DNA from: CAZDAW01 sp964503685
GTDB lineage: Bacteria > Chloroflexota > Anaerolineae > Anaerolineales > Anaerolineaceae
Assembly (NCBI GenBank): GCA_964503685.1
Contig: CAZDAW010000036.1
Location: forward strand, 1-32,162
Direction of reading: 5' to 3'
Length of the DNA: 32,162 bases
Shown piece after piece: positions 1 to 8,241 of this stretch. Under the pieces are notes generated by a model. It did no database searches and had not been told where the DNA came from. It worked only from the letters and a program-made list of their open reading frames with translations. Positions within the stretch are counted from its first letter, which is position 1; each line of letters opens with the position of its first letter. A program made the position numbers and the translations under genes.

Positions 1-465
1 TATAAGTAGATTCAAAAAAGCCAACAGGTTCAGATAAAGTAAAATTACGCCGATTAAGCGTTCAATTGCCATCTGGGGTAAACGCTCAATACGCCGTAAA
101 ATTAACCAGAAACCAACGACGATCAAACCAATGGGTAAAATATAAATTCCCCAGCCCACAAGATGATCCAGAAATCGCGCCCATGCCCCCATTGCATCTT
201 CAGTTCCCACTGAGAGCAAACTGATAAAGGTTAAAAAGCCCACCAGAACCAGCATAATTCCCAGGATATCCAGTTGCCGTTCGGGAGAGATCGATATGTT
301 TTTAATGTTAAGACGTGGATTGACTCCCGATCTTCCTCGCGAAACCGCCCGGTTGTGGGAGGAAATGGTTGATCTACCAGAAGGTCTGGCTTTGCTTGAA
401 TCCCGCCTGCCGCCGCTTGAACTGGTTCTTGCTGATTTTGGATGTCCAGGTGTCGATTTTGGCAC
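1..465 (-). CDS. ftsK: DNA translocase FtsK/SpoIIIE, N-terminal part (runs off window)
   Basis: Partial gene: 155 codons are visible and the C-terminus lies beyond position 1. The first ~60 residues are rich in Ser, Arg, Gly and Lys and look disordered. They are followed by the segment SPERQLDILGIML and at least three hydrophobic stretches separated by an amphipathic turn (VGWGIYILPIG) and a basic loop (LRRIERLP). This matches the four-helix membrane domain at the N-terminus of FtsK/SpoIIIE, which anchors the chromosome-pumping motor at the division septum. The motor and gamma domains are outside the window, so the call rests on the N-terminal pattern. The start is GTG at 465, because an in-frame TAA lies three codons upstream; no strong ribosome binding site is visible. 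It lies downstream of htpG on the same strand but has its own -10 element. Confidence 0.72.
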   Translation of the reverse strand, partial: MPKSTPGHPKSARTSSSGGRRDSSKARPSGRSTISSHNRAVSRGRSGVNPRLNIKNISISPERQLDILGIMLVLVGFLTFISLLSVGTEDAMGAWARFLDHLVGWGIYILPIGLIVVGFWLILRRIERLPQMAIERLIGVILLYLNLLAFLNLLI

Positions 466-515
466 GATAGATTAATTTACGTTTGATCGCGAATAGTAAC
501 GCTTTACTCCATAAA

Positions 516-524
516 ATTATAGCA
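516..524 (-). promoter_or_regulatory. Extended -10 promoter element upstream of ftsK
   Basis: On the minus strand this reads TGCTATAAT, a perfect TATAAT with the TGn extension that can replace a good -35. It lies about 50 nt before the GTG at 465, in the gap after htpG. No convincing -35 was seen. Confidence 0.45.
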
Positions 525-561
525 CAGATAATCTAATCTCGATTTGCACAAGCATTCATGT

Positions 562-2427
562 TTATTTCAGGGCCGCCTGAATTAATTCCTGGATACGCCC
601 GATCATGCTGGCCGGGTCAGGGTGCAGACCTTCGATCAATAACGCATCTTCATAAATTTGTTCGATGATGGCTTTGCTTAGCGCTTCATCTTGCAATCCG
701 GCGCCTAGTTTGACAATGATTGGGTGGCGCGGGTTCAGTTCCAATACTTTCTTCGGAGCTTCGAATTCGCGCTCCAAGAGACGGTATAAGCGTTGCATCT
801 CCTGTCCATGCGACCCTTCGGGGTCTACCAGGCGGGCAGGCGAATCGGATAATCGTTCAGTCATGCGGACATCCGTCACTCGTTCGCCCAATTGCGCTTT
901 GAATTGATTGACAAGACCTTCCGAGGCTGTATCTTGCAAAACTGGCTTCTCTTCTGCCTGATCTGCAAGATCAGGCAACTTCAGGTCGCTGGCGGCTACA
1001 TTTGCCAGCTCAATGTCATGATATTTTTTGAGTCCCAATAACATAAAAGAATCGATGGGGTCAGTCAATACCAAAACATCGAAGTCAGCCTTACGGAAAT
1101 AATCCAGGTGCGGGCTGTGGGAAACCGAACGAACGTCATCGCCCAGGATGTAATAGATTTTATCCTGCCCTTCTTTCTTCTTTTCGAGATACTGATCCAA
1201 TGAATGCCATTTTTCAGGATCATGGAGAGTTCGGAAACGAAGTAATGGATAGAGCGACTCGGCTGAGGCCGGATCCATGGCAATTCCTTCTTTTATATAT
1301 CGTCCGAAAGCCTGCCAGAACGTATTATATTTTTCTTCATCTTCCTTCGCCAGTGTGGCTAACATATCCGTCACTTTTGTGGTGATGATTTTCTTCAACT
1401 GCGCCATGATTTTATTGGACTGTACGGTTTCACGCGAGACATTCAAGGGCAAATCTTCGGAATCTACAACGCCCTGTACAAAACGGAAATACTCGGGGAG
1501 GAGGTCCTTGCAATATTCCTGGATCAATACCTTGCGCGCGTAGAGCTTTAACCCATCCTCCCGGCGGAGTGAGAAAAGGCCGCGTTCCTTGTTAGAGGGT
1601 ATGTATAGCAAGGCAAACAATTGCACAGGCGCATCCACCGCCAGGTGGGCGTGAATCAGGGGTTTTTCTGCATCCAGGGTCAGTTGTTTGTAGAATTCCT
1701 CGTACTCGTTCTCTTTCACCTCGCGGGGTTGCTGGCGCCAGAGAGCCGTCTGATGATTGACCTGTTCTTTTGAATCTCCGAGGTATATTGGGAATGCGAT
1801 ATAGTCGGAATGTTTATGTAAAATCTGGCGCAGGCGGAATTCTTCCAGAAACTCGGTCGCATCCTCTTTTAATTTGATGATAACTGTTGTACCTCGATCT
1901 GCTTTCTCTGCGGGCTCAATTGAGAATGTATCCGTTCCGGTAGAGAACCAGCTAACTGCTTCGGCTTCCGGACGGTAAGAACGCGAAATGACTTTGATCG
2001 ACTCAGCCACCATGAAGGCTGAATAAAAACCCACCCCAAACTGCCCGATGATATCTGCCAGACGGTTGACATTTTCCTTGCTGGCCTCGATGAATGCTCT
2101 CGCGCCTGAATGGGCAATCGTTCCTAAATTCTCCACCATTTCATCGCTGGTCATGCCAAGGCCGCTGTCGCGAATTGTAAGAGTTTTTTCATCCTTGTTA
2201 GCTTCAATATGGATTTCCAGGGGTAATTCGGGATCAAGTACGTCGCGGTTGACCAGCATCTCGAAATTCAACCGGGCAAGTGCATCGGAGGCGTTCGAAA
2301 CGAGTTCGCGCAGGAAGATTTCGCGCTCAGTGTAGAGTGAATGGATCAGAATATCCAATAACTGACGGGTTTCTGCTTTGAAGGCCATTGATTGCGCTTT
2401 TTTGGTGGGGTCTATGTCATTGTTCAT
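562..2427 (-). CDS. htpG: Molecular chaperone HtpG (bacterial Hsp90)
   Basis: ATP-dependent cytosolic chaperone of the Hsp90 family, 621 aa, the usual length for HtpG. The N-terminal GHKL ATPase motifs are all present: ELVSNASDAL (magnesium-coordinating Asn), IRDSGLGMT, GTIAHSGARAF and IGQFGVGFYSAFMV (the ATP lid). The middle domain carries the conserved LNVSRETVQ segment with the catalytic-loop Arg, and a normal dimerisation domain follows. The ATG at 2427 follows an AGAGGA-like ribosome binding site; an internal Met at MAFKAETRQ is where many homologues begin and is a possible alternative. The gene is divergent from rnz. No CIRCE-type inverted repeat was seen in front of it, so HrcA control is not supported. 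Confidence 0.97.
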   Translation of the reverse strand: MNNDIDPTKKAQSMAFKAETRQLLDILIHSLYTEREIFLRELVSNASDALARLNFEMLVNRDVLDPELPLEIHIEANKDEKTLTIRDSGLGMTSDEMVENLGTIAHSGARAFIEASKENVNRLADIIGQFGVGFYSAFMVAESIKVISRSYRPEAEAVSWFSTGTDTFSIEPAEKADRGTTVIIKLKEDATEFLEEFRLRQILHKHSDYIAFPIYLGDSKEQVNHQTALWRQQPREVKENEYEEFYKQLTLDAEKPLIHAHLAVDAPVQLFALLYIPSNKERGLFSLRREDGLKLYARKVLIQEYCKDLLPEYFRFVQGVVDSEDLPLNVSRETVQSNKIMAQLKKIITTKVTDMLATLAKEDEEKYNTFWQAFGRYIKEGIAMDPASAESLYPLLRFRTLHDPEKWHSLDQYLEKKKEGQDKIYYILGDDVRSVSHSPHLDYFRKADFDVLVLTDPIDSFMLLGLKKYHDIELANVAASDLKLPDLADQAEEKPVLQDTASEGLVNQFKAQLGERVTDVRMTERLSDSPARLVDPEGSHGQEMQRLYRLLEREFEAPKKVLELNPRHPIIVKLGAGLQDEALSKAIIEQIYEDALLIEGLHPDPASMIGRIQELIQAALK

Positions 2428-2466
2428 AAGCCATCCTCTTTTGAATAAATAATCAAAGATAACAAA

Positions 2467-2472
2467 ATTATA
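2467..2472 (-). promoter_or_regulatory. Candidate -10 box for htpG
   Basis: Minus-strand TATAAT about 40 nt before the htpG start. The nearest -35-like hexamer (TTTACA) is spaced too closely, so only the -10 is supported. Confidence 0.3.
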
Positions 2473-2596
2473 TTACACCGGTTTTGTAAAAAAAGCATCA
2501 GAGCAATCGATAATCTGTCGGGCTATAAAATAGGGTAAAATAGGCATGTTTAACTGGGGAATTGCAAGATATCGACCAGTTGGAAAGGATATCCTC

Positions 2597-3514
2597 TTGT
2601 TTGAAATCGTATTCCTTGGCACCTCCGCTTCCGCGCCATCTGCCCGGCGTGGCCTTTCAGCGCAGGTGGTCAAGCATGATGAACACCGCTTCCTGATCGA
2701 TTGCGGCGAAGGCACCCAACGACAAATTCTGCAATCCGGGATTGGTTTCAAACACCTGGATAAAATCCTTATTACCCACGGACACCTGGATCATATCCTG
2801 GGACTGGCGGGGCTGCTTTCTACTTTCCTCCGATGGGAGGCAATAGATAGGATGGAGATTTACGGCGGGAGTTGGGCTTTACAGCGGGTGAAGGACCTGC
2901 TCTATAACATTGTGTTGCGTGGCGCCACGCCGCCGATGACTATCCTGTTTAACGAGATAAAATCTGGCGTTTTTTTTGAGGGGGAAGATTTTAGCGTATC
3001 TGCATTTCCTGTATCGCACCGGGGCCCCGATTGCCTGGGTTTTCTTTTTGAAGAAAAGGGGCATCGTCCGTTCCTGCCAGAAAAGGCAGATGCGCTGGGA
3101 ATTCCTCCCGGCCCCTGGCGGCGCGACCTTGTCAAAGGGATGGCAGTCACCTTGCCTGATGGGCGGGTAATTTCTCCGGAGGATGTACTGGGGCCTTTTA
3201 AACCCGGAACACGCTTGGTGCATGTTGGCGACGTCGGCAAGGTCGATGATCTGGTCGCTATCTGTAAGGATGCAGATGCGCTTGTTATCGAGTCAACTTA
3301 TATGGAGGAAGAGATTGATCTGGCGCAACAATTCGCGCACCTGACTGCCCGGCAGGCTGCCACGCTGGCGGTAAAGGCCGGTATCAAGCAATTAATTCTT
3401 ACACATATCTCTCGCCGTTACCGCGAAAAAGATGTGCTGACAGAGGCGCAAGCGGTTTTCCCTAACACGGTTGTGGCCCGCGATTTCGATACTTTTCAGA
3501 TCAAGCACGAATAG
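2597..3514 (+). CDS. rnz: Ribonuclease Z (tRNA 3'-end endonuclease)
   Basis: Metallo-beta-lactamase-fold nuclease that removes 3' trailers from tRNA precursors. This fits the one tRNA in the window, which has no encoded CCA. Visible motifs are FLGTSASAPSARR at the N-terminus, the metal-binding THGHLDHILGL (HxHxDH), the FPVSHRGPDCLGF histidine segment, LVHVGDVG with the metal-bridging Asp, and LTHISRRY near the end. Length is 305 aa from a TTG at 2597, which has AAAGGA seven bases upstream and begins just before the FLGTS motif as in other RNase Z proteins. An in-frame ATG at 2546 would add 17 residues unlike the family and has no ribosome binding site. Confidence 0.95.
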   Translation: MFEIVFLGTSASAPSARRGLSAQVVKHDEHRFLIDCGEGTQRQILQSGIGFKHLDKILITHGHLDHILGLAGLLSTFLRWEAIDRMEIYGGSWALQRVKDLLYNIVLRGATPPMTILFNEIKSGVFFEGEDFSVSAFPVSHRGPDCLGFLFEEKGHRPFLPEKADALGIPPGPWRRDLVKGMAVTLPDGRVISPEDVLGPFKPGTRLVHVGDVGKVDDLVAICKDADALVIESTYMEEEIDLAQQFAHLTARQAATLAVKAGIKQLILTHISRRYREKDVLTEAQAVFPNTVVARDFDTFQIKHE

Positions 3515-3561
3515 TACAACTACATCGTAAGTAATCATTAACTAATTGCATAAAGAATATG

Positions 3562-3592
3562 TGCATATTTGCAGCATAATTGTAAATATGCA
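3562..3592 (+). repeat. Perfect inverted repeat just before the AAA ATPase start
   Basis: TGCATATTT at 3562-3570 and its exact complement AAATATGCA at 3584-3592, with a 13-nt spacer. The 3' arm touches the AAGGAG ribosome binding site (3592-3597) of the gene starting at 3603. It could be a repressor operator or an RNA hairpin that limits translation. No T-run follows it, so it is not a terminator. Confidence 0.6.
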
Positions 3593-3602
3593 AGGAGAAC
3601 CG

Positions 3603-4823
3603 ATGACCGTTGATTTCATCCCTCGACGACTTGGTTTAGTTGTACGCAAGGCTGTGACTGAATTTCCCGCTACTGTATTGGTTGGTCCGCGCCAGTCGGG
3701 TAAAACCACATTACTGAGATATCATTTTGGGGAACAATATTCACTTGTCTCTCTTGACTCACCAGATGTGCGTCTTGCCGCACAGACTGATCCACGTGGA
3801 TTTCTCGATTTATATCCTCCCCCTGTTATTTTGGATGAAATCCAATACGCACCAGAGCTGTTACCCTATATCAAAGAGAAAATTGATAATAATCGCAGCC
3901 AATTCGGACAATATATTTTGACCGCCTCACAAAACCTGTTATTAATGCAGCAGGTGACGGAAAGCCTTGCTGGACGCGCTGCAGTGCTAAAACTGATGCC
4001 GCTTTCGCGTGGTGAGGTTAATCGAAACCCTGAAAGATGTTTCATCTGGGAGGATTCGTCAATTTCCAGCCTGCCAGATCAGACCCCCGTCGAATTGTGG
4101 AAACAAATATTGCGAGGCGCTTATCCTGAACTTGTTGCCCATCCTGAGCGGGATGCACATTTATGGCTGTCAAGTTATATTCAGACATACCTGGAACGTG
4201 ATGTACGTAACTTGCGAGTGCTGGGTAGCTTGACCCAATTCCAGGTTTTTTTGCGCGCTCTGGCTGCTCGTAGTGCTCAGATATTGAACTTGAGTGAACT
4301 TGCCCGTGATGTGGGTGTTGCTGTCAATACGATCAAAGATTGGATTTCTATTTTGGAAGCCAGTTTTCAGATTTTTACCTTGCGTCCATATTATGCCAAT
4401 ATTGGTAAACGGTTGATTAAATCGCCGAAGATTTATTTCTTCGATACGGGTTTATTGTGCTATCTGGTCGGATTGCGCGATATCGAACATGCTGCTCGTG
4501 GACCTATGGGTGGTGCAATTTTTGAAAATTTTGTGATTGCTGATCTATTCAAAACACACCTGCATCGGGGCGAAGAACCGGCTCTGTATTATTGGCGTAC
4601 GGCTGCCGGTTCTGAGGTGGATGTAATTATCGAAACGCAAGCCGGATTGATTCCAATCGAAATCAAACTATCCGCAACACCTCGGCCAGAAATGGCAAAA
4701 GAGTTGGTTTCCTTTCGGCGCGACTTCAAAGAAAGAACTTTGCCTGGATATGTAATTCATACTGGTAAGATGACTCTTCCACTTGGACAGGGTATTATTG
4801 CTCTGCCATTAAGTAGGCTTTAA
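3603..4823 (+). CDS. AAA_14/DUF4143 family ATPase
   Basis: 406 aa. The N-terminal P-loop domain has Walker A GPRQSGKTTLL (around residue 30) and Walker B PVILDEIQYAPEL (around 80), then LTASQNLLLMQQVTESLAGRA, the usual sensor segment of this family (TGSQ in most members, TASQ here). The C-terminal DUF4143 part shows TYLERDVRNL, a helix-turn-helix-like stretch (LSELARDVGVAVNTIKDWI), KIYFFDTGLLCYLVG and a PD-(D/E)XK-like end (GSEVDVIIE, then IEIKLS). Proteins of this type are widespread orphan ATPases, often scattered by transfer; their job is not established. The start at 3603 has AAGGAG five bases upstream; an upstream in-frame ATG at 3546 would run through the inverted repeat. The gene is visibly more AT-rich than rnz or metK. 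Confidence 0.9.
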   Translation: MTVDFIPRRLGLVVRKAVTEFPATVLVGPRQSGKTTLLRYHFGEQYSLVSLDSPDVRLAAQTDPRGFLDLYPPPVILDEIQYAPELLPYIKEKIDNNRSQFGQYILTASQNLLLMQQVTESLAGRAAVLKLMPLSRGEVNRNPERCFIWEDSSISSLPDQTPVELWKQILRGAYPELVAHPERDAHLWLSSYIQTYLERDVRNLRVLGSLTQFQVFLRALAARSAQILNLSELARDVGVAVNTIKDWISILEASFQIFTLRPYYANIGKRLIKSPKIYFFDTGLLCYLVGLRDIEHAARGPMGGAIFENFVIADLFKTHLHRGEEPALYYWRTAAGSEVDVIIETQAGLIPIEIKLSATPRPEMAKELVSFRRDFKERTLPGYVIHTGKMTLPLGQGIIALPLSRL

Positions 4824-4863
4824 TGCGGATAGTATTTACTACAGAATCAGAGGATATATATCT

Positions 4864-4926
4864 ATGAGTAAGAAAAAGAACAAGGGGGTCTCGTCCTCTA
4901 CCAAGGCTAAATCGGCAAATTCCTAA
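4864..4926 (+). other. 20-codon Lys/Ser-rich reading frame, possible displaced N-terminus of the next gene
   Basis: ATG at 4864 encodes MSKKKNKGVSSSTKAKSANS and then stops. The next gene's frame is open from 4868, so a one-base indel between about 4870 and 4926 would join this stretch to the protein now starting at 4943. A run of five G (4884-4888) is one possible slip site. On its own it does not look like a functional peptide. Confidence 0.35.
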
Positions 4927-4942
4927 TTCGTTAATTCGTCCG

Positions 4943-5509
4943 ATGACAGCAATTGGACAAAATCCTTATTTATTAAATGCCCGGGAATACCCATTTTACG
5001 GTTGTTGGATCATGGCTGGTTGGAAAGAATCTGGCATCACGCCGATTGTGGTCGCGCGTGAACAGGAGCCTGGCAGGATTATGTTCGGAATCTATGAGGT
5101 GGATTTGTATTGTTTGGGTATTAAAGATGTTTTCACCAGAGTGGATTATTCCTTGAATAGATTCAGGCGCGACTTACCGAAGTTTTGTGCAGGATATCCA
5201 GAACAATGCCCGATAGAACTGGCGCACGAGATAATTTATGGTGCGCTCGAATATGCAGAAAAACTTGGGTTTCAGCCACATCCCGATTTCAAAAATCAAT
5301 TGGCAGACCTGATGCTTGCTCCTGCGGATGCTTATTTACGTACGAATCAAGTTACATTTGGTAAAGATGGCAAACCATTATTTGTGGCTGGCCCGTATGA
5401 TGATGAGCGAAGATGTAGGTTCGTGATTAATACATTGATAAATTCTTGCGGAGAAGGAAATTTTGATTACCTTATAAATTTAGATGGAATGTTTAGCGAA
5501 GGTGAATGA
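4943..5509 (+). CDS. Conserved-looking hypothetical protein
   Basis: 188 aa, soluble, with no membrane segments and no catalytic motif that I can name. The protein has strongly patterned blocks typical of a real conserved family: YPFYGCWIMAGWKESG near the N-terminus, a VDLYCLGIKD strand-turn, ELAHEIIYGALEYAEKLGF and PHPDF in the middle, and GKPLFVAGPYDD followed by GEGNFDYL at the end. I have an impression of similar unnamed proteins in other bacteria but cannot assign a function. The ATG at 4943 has no ribosome binding site. A Lys/Ser-rich 20-codon frame just upstream (4864) is out of frame by one base and may be the lost N-terminus. It follows the AAA ATPase on the same strand and shares its AT-rich composition. 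Confidence 0.7.
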   Translation: MTAIGQNPYLLNAREYPFYGCWIMAGWKESGITPIVVAREQEPGRIMFGIYEVDLYCLGIKDVFTRVDYSLNRFRRDLPKFCAGYPEQCPIELAHEIIYGALEYAEKLGFQPHPDFKNQLADLMLAPADAYLRTNQVTFGKDGKPLFVAGPYDDERRCRFVINTLINSCGEGNFDYLINLDGMFSEGE

Positions 5510-5556
5510 AAATTATCAATTCGCATAAGAATTATATTAATATTCTGAATAGTTGA

Positions 5557-5585
5557 TTGACTCTATAGTTGACCTGTGTTATCAT
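5557..5585 (+). promoter_or_regulatory. Sigma-70-type promoter for the metK leader
   Basis: TTGACT (5557-5562), 17-base spacer, TATCAT (5580-5585). It is placed about 30 bases before the riboswitch, as expected for a leader transcript. Confidence 0.65.
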
Positions 5586-5614
5586 GTCAACAATAACTGA
5601 ATAGCCCCTTACGG

Positions 5615-5746
5615 CACTCTTATCCAGAGAGGTGGAGGGAACGGCCCTGTGAAACCTCGGCAACCAGAGACATACTGAAGTCCATAATGGACAGATAGTT
5701 CTTAATGGTGCCAATTCCGTCAGGAACAATTTCTGGAAGATGAGAG
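5615..5746 (+). promoter_or_regulatory. SAM-I (S-box) riboswitch upstream of metK
   Basis: The outer stem P1 is CTCTTATC (5617-5624) paired with GATGAGAG (5739-5746), eight pairs including one T·G. Inside are the S-box hallmarks CAGAGAGGTGGAGGGA, CCCTGTGAAACCTCGGCAACC and GGTGCCAATTCC. S-box RNAs bind S-adenosylmethionine and switch off downstream genes when SAM is plentiful. Bases just after and overlapping P1 (AGAGGGCA) can instead pair with TTGCCCCCTCT at 5767-5777. That forms an antiterminator that competes with the following hairpin. Confidence 0.97.
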
Positions 5747-5765
5747 GGCAGCCGCCACATCTGTG

Positions 5766-5807
5766 ATTGCCCCCTCTTGATAACCAGAAGGGGCAATTTT
5801 CATTTTT
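5766..5807 (+). terminator. Riboswitch-controlled intrinsic terminator before metK
   Basis: Stem ATTGCCCC (5766-5773) with GGGGCAAT (5790-5797), a 16-base loop, then TTTTCATTTTT. It is mutually exclusive with the antiterminator pairing of 5743-5750 to 5768-5777. The metK ribosome binding site follows at 5817. Confidence 0.85.
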
Positions 5808-5830
5808 CTAAAAACTGGAGGCAAAAAATA

Positions 5831-7066
5831 ATGAATACAAGTTTTATGGACTCGCCCGAATATCTCTTCACTTCCGAGTCCGTCACCGAGGGCCACCCTG
5901 ATAAAATTTGCGATCAGGTCAGCGATGCTGTGCTAGATGCCTGCCTTGAGCAGGATCGTTTTTCGCGTGTGGCTTGCGAAACCGCCACGAAAACCGGATT
6001 TATCATGTTGCTGGGTGAGATCACGACCAATGCGACGCTTTTCTATGATCAACTTGTCCGCAAGGTCGTAACCGAAATTGGCTATGATGACAGCGCTAAA
6101 GGGTTTGACGGTAATTCCTGCGGTGTTCAGGTAGCCATTGCCCGCCAGTCAGGTGATATTGCGATGGGTGTGGATAAGGCCTTTGAGGCTAAAGCTGGCG
6201 AAATGACCGAGAGCGAAATCGAAGCTGTTGGCGCCGGCGACCAGGGAATGATGTTCGGGTTTGCCTGTAACGAAACCCCTGTTTTAATGCCCATGCCCAT
6301 TTACCTGGCGCATAAACTTGCCCGGCGTTTGAGCGCGGTTCGCAAAGATGGGACTTTGCCCTGGCTGCGGCCGGATGGGAAGACACAGGTGACGATCGAG
6401 TATCGATACGGTCGCCCTTATCGTGTCCATACGGTATTGGTCAGCACTCAGCACCACCCGGATAAAAGCCAGAAGGAAATCTTCGATGCTGTTATCGAAC
6501 ATGTCGTCAAGCCTACTATTCCTGCCGATTTGATTCATGGTGATATCAAGTATTTTGTTAACCCGACCGGGCGTTTTGCTATCGGCGGTCCAATGGGCGA
6601 CGCGGGGGTAACCGGGCGGAAAATTATCGTTGACACTTACGGCGGTATGGGACGTCACGGCGGCGGCGCGTTCAGCGGCAAAGACCCCACTAAAGTGGAT
6701 CGTTCTGCAGCCTACGCTGCGCGCTGGGTTGCCAAGAATGTCGTTGCTGCTGGCCTGGCCGAGCGCTGCGAAATTCAGGTCGCTTACGCCATCGGCGTGG
6801 CGCATCCATTGAGCGTCAATGTGGAAACATTTGGCACTGGCGTTATCGCCGATGATCAAATTTCCAAACTGATCACTCAGTATTTTGATCTGCGTCCTGG
6901 CGCCATCATTCGCGACCTTGACTTACGCCGTCCAATCTTCCGTCAGGTGGCCGCCTACGGTCATTTTGGTCGGGATGATCTGGATCTGAGCTGGGAGAAA
7001 ACCGATAAAGCCGATTTATTGCGCGAGGCTGCCGGCGTGAAAGAAAAAGCTGGCGTTGGCGCATAA
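5831..7066 (+). CDS. metK: S-adenosylmethionine synthetase (methionine adenosyltransferase)
   Basis: Makes SAM from methionine and ATP. 411 aa with all family signatures: VTEGHPDKICDQVSDAVLD at residues ~16-34 (ATP and metal binding His/Asp), GAGDQGMMFGFACNE (~136) and GGGAFSGKDPTKVDRSAAY (the glycine-rich P-loop-like signature, ~278), followed by VAYAIGVAHPLSV. The ATG at 5831 is preceded by GGAGG (5817-5821) with nine bases between. A TTG reading start further upstream would lie inside the terminator hairpin and is rejected. It is a single-gene unit between the SAM riboswitch and a strong terminator at 7101, so it is expected to be switched off by its own product. Confidence 0.98.
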   Translation: MNTSFMDSPEYLFTSESVTEGHPDKICDQVSDAVLDACLEQDRFSRVACETATKTGFIMLLGEITTNATLFYDQLVRKVVTEIGYDDSAKGFDGNSCGVQVAIARQSGDIAMGVDKAFEAKAGEMTESEIEAVGAGDQGMMFGFACNETPVLMPMPIYLAHKLARRLSAVRKDGTLPWLRPDGKTQVTIEYRYGRPYRVHTVLVSTQHHPDKSQKEIFDAVIEHVVKPTIPADLIHGDIKYFVNPTGRFAIGGPMGDAGVTGRKIIVDTYGGMGRHGGGAFSGKDPTKVDRSAAYAARWVAKNVVAAGLAERCEIQVAYAIGVAHPLSVNVETFGTGVIADDQISKLITQYFDLRPGAIIRDLDLRRPIFRQVAAYGHFGRDDLDLSWEKTDKADLLREAAGVKEKAGVGA

Positions 7067-7100
7067 TTAGCCCTGCCTCTAACTTCATTACTTAATATAT

Positions 7101-7142
7101 GGGACTGCCCGGATATCCAAGTCGGCAGTCCCTTTTTGTTTT
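7101..7142 (+). terminator. Intrinsic terminator after metK
   Basis: Perfect stem GGGACTGCC (7101-7109) with GGCAGTCCC (7124-7132), then TTTTTGTTTT. It lies between metK and the convergent serine hydrolase gene. Confidence 0.93.
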
Positions 7143-7173
7143 GATTTTTGAATTGTGAAATTGTTAACGACAA

Positions 7174-8241
7174 TTATTGCCCGGTGAAGAACTCGTAAGT
7201 GAGTTGTGAGACCATTGTAATTAATTGTTCTGCTTCTTTGAAATTTTTTTGTGGAACTTTATTGGCAATCACGGCGATCAGGTAAGCAGTATCTGATGTT
7301 TCAACCAGAGCAACATCGCCAATAGCATTTCCATCAGGTAAAAAGTCCTGCCCTATCTTGTGCGCCATGCAGATATTTTCGTCTGCTGCCAGACCTTTGC
7401 CAATTCGGATCATGTCGTCTGGCGAAGCCGTATGCAGTATCGAAAGCATTTTCTTTGTATCATCGTATGATAGAATTTGCCCAAAGTAGAGTTTTTCAAG
7501 TAAACCTGCCAGATCAGCCGGCGAAGAAAGCCATGGTTGAAGCGTTGTCTGATCTGCTTCCCATGAATCGAGCAAGGCTTCTGGATCCAGATCTGTTTGA
7601 TTGGATAAGAAATTGGACAGGGCGCGGGTTGCGTCTTCTGAGGATATGATCAGCATATCTCTTAATAGCTGATCAAAGGATTGTTTGGTTCCTGGAACTT
7701 CATCCGTCAGCCGAACATTGCGGTTGTGCTCGAGATAATATAGTATCTCAAATCCGATGGCCAGCTTGATTGTGGATGCTGGTTTATAGACTTCATCGGC
7801 TGCAACGGCAACTGTTTCCCCCGTGAATATATTTTTGATATAAATACCCCAATTGCCTGGAACGGTTTGCGCCATTGTTTCAATTTTTTGGGTAAAAAGT
7901 GTATCGGTTTTTCTTTCTTTCTGGATTGGTAAATTAATTGGTTTCCATGCTGCCTGGCAGCTGGTGACCTCTAATTTATAGTCATTGGCGTCAATATTAA
8001 TATCCTGCGCGGCGACAGGCGAATCGGTAGGTTGGATAACAGTTGGAGAGGGGAGCAGCGTTGTAGCGGTGCTTTTAAAAGTCGGTGTTTGAAATTCTGA
8101 CCGGGTCGGCGTTATGGTTATAACTGGCGAAGGAATCACTGTTACGCTATCTGACGGCTTGATTCTTGCTATGAGCAGCCCGCCTGTGCATATAAATATT
8201 AACGCGAACAGAGTACCATAAATGGCTTTTCTAGTCATCAT
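7174..8241 (-). CDS. Membrane-anchored beta-lactamase-fold protein, altered KTG motif
   Basis: 355 aa. An N-terminal membrane helix (LFALIFICTGGLLIA) is followed by a Thr/Pro-rich linker to about residue 75 and then a class A beta-lactamase/PBP-type domain outside the cell. The nucleophile motif PASTIK (Ser and Lys three apart) is intact. The SDN-like position reads SSED, and the third motif, KTG in this fold, reads KIG (AAG ATA GGG at about 7351-7359). No class A omega-loop ExxLN was seen, so true beta-lactamase activity is doubtful; a peptidase, esterase or binding role is possible. Two adjacent ATGs (8241, 8238) fit the start of the membrane helix; longer upstream frames lack a signal. It is the downstream copy of a tandem pair, 85 bases after its paralogue. 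Confidence 0.85.
   Translation of the reverse strand: MMTRKAIYGTLFALIFICTGGLLIARIKPSDSVTVIPSPVITITPTRSEFQTPTFKSTATTLLPSPTVIQPTDSPVAAQDINIDANDYKLEVTSCQAAWKPINLPIQKERKTDTLFTQKIETMAQTVPGNWGIYIKNIFTGETVAVAADEVYKPASTIKLAIGFEILYYLEHNRNVRLTDEVPGTKQSFDQLLRDMLIISSEDATRALSNFLSNQTDLDPEALLDSWEADQTTLQPWLSSPADLAGLLEKLYFGQILSYDDTKKMLSILHTASPDDMIRIGKGLAADENICMAHKIGQDFLPDGNAIGDVALVETSDTAYLIAVIANKVPQKNFKEAEQLITMVSQLTYEFFTGQ

Noticed and set aside
2428..2596. CIRCE heat-shock operator before htpG
   Set aside because: No TTAGCACTC-N9-GAGTGCTAA-like inverted repeat is present on either strand.
5532..5729. 65-codon minus-strand frame in the metK leader
   Set aside because: It lies on the SAM riboswitch and its promoter, and no protein motif is seen.
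6284..6859. 191-codon open frame on the minus strand inside metK
   Set aside because: It is opposite the conserved MetK core, has no family motif and no ribosome binding site, and arises from codon bias of the real gene.
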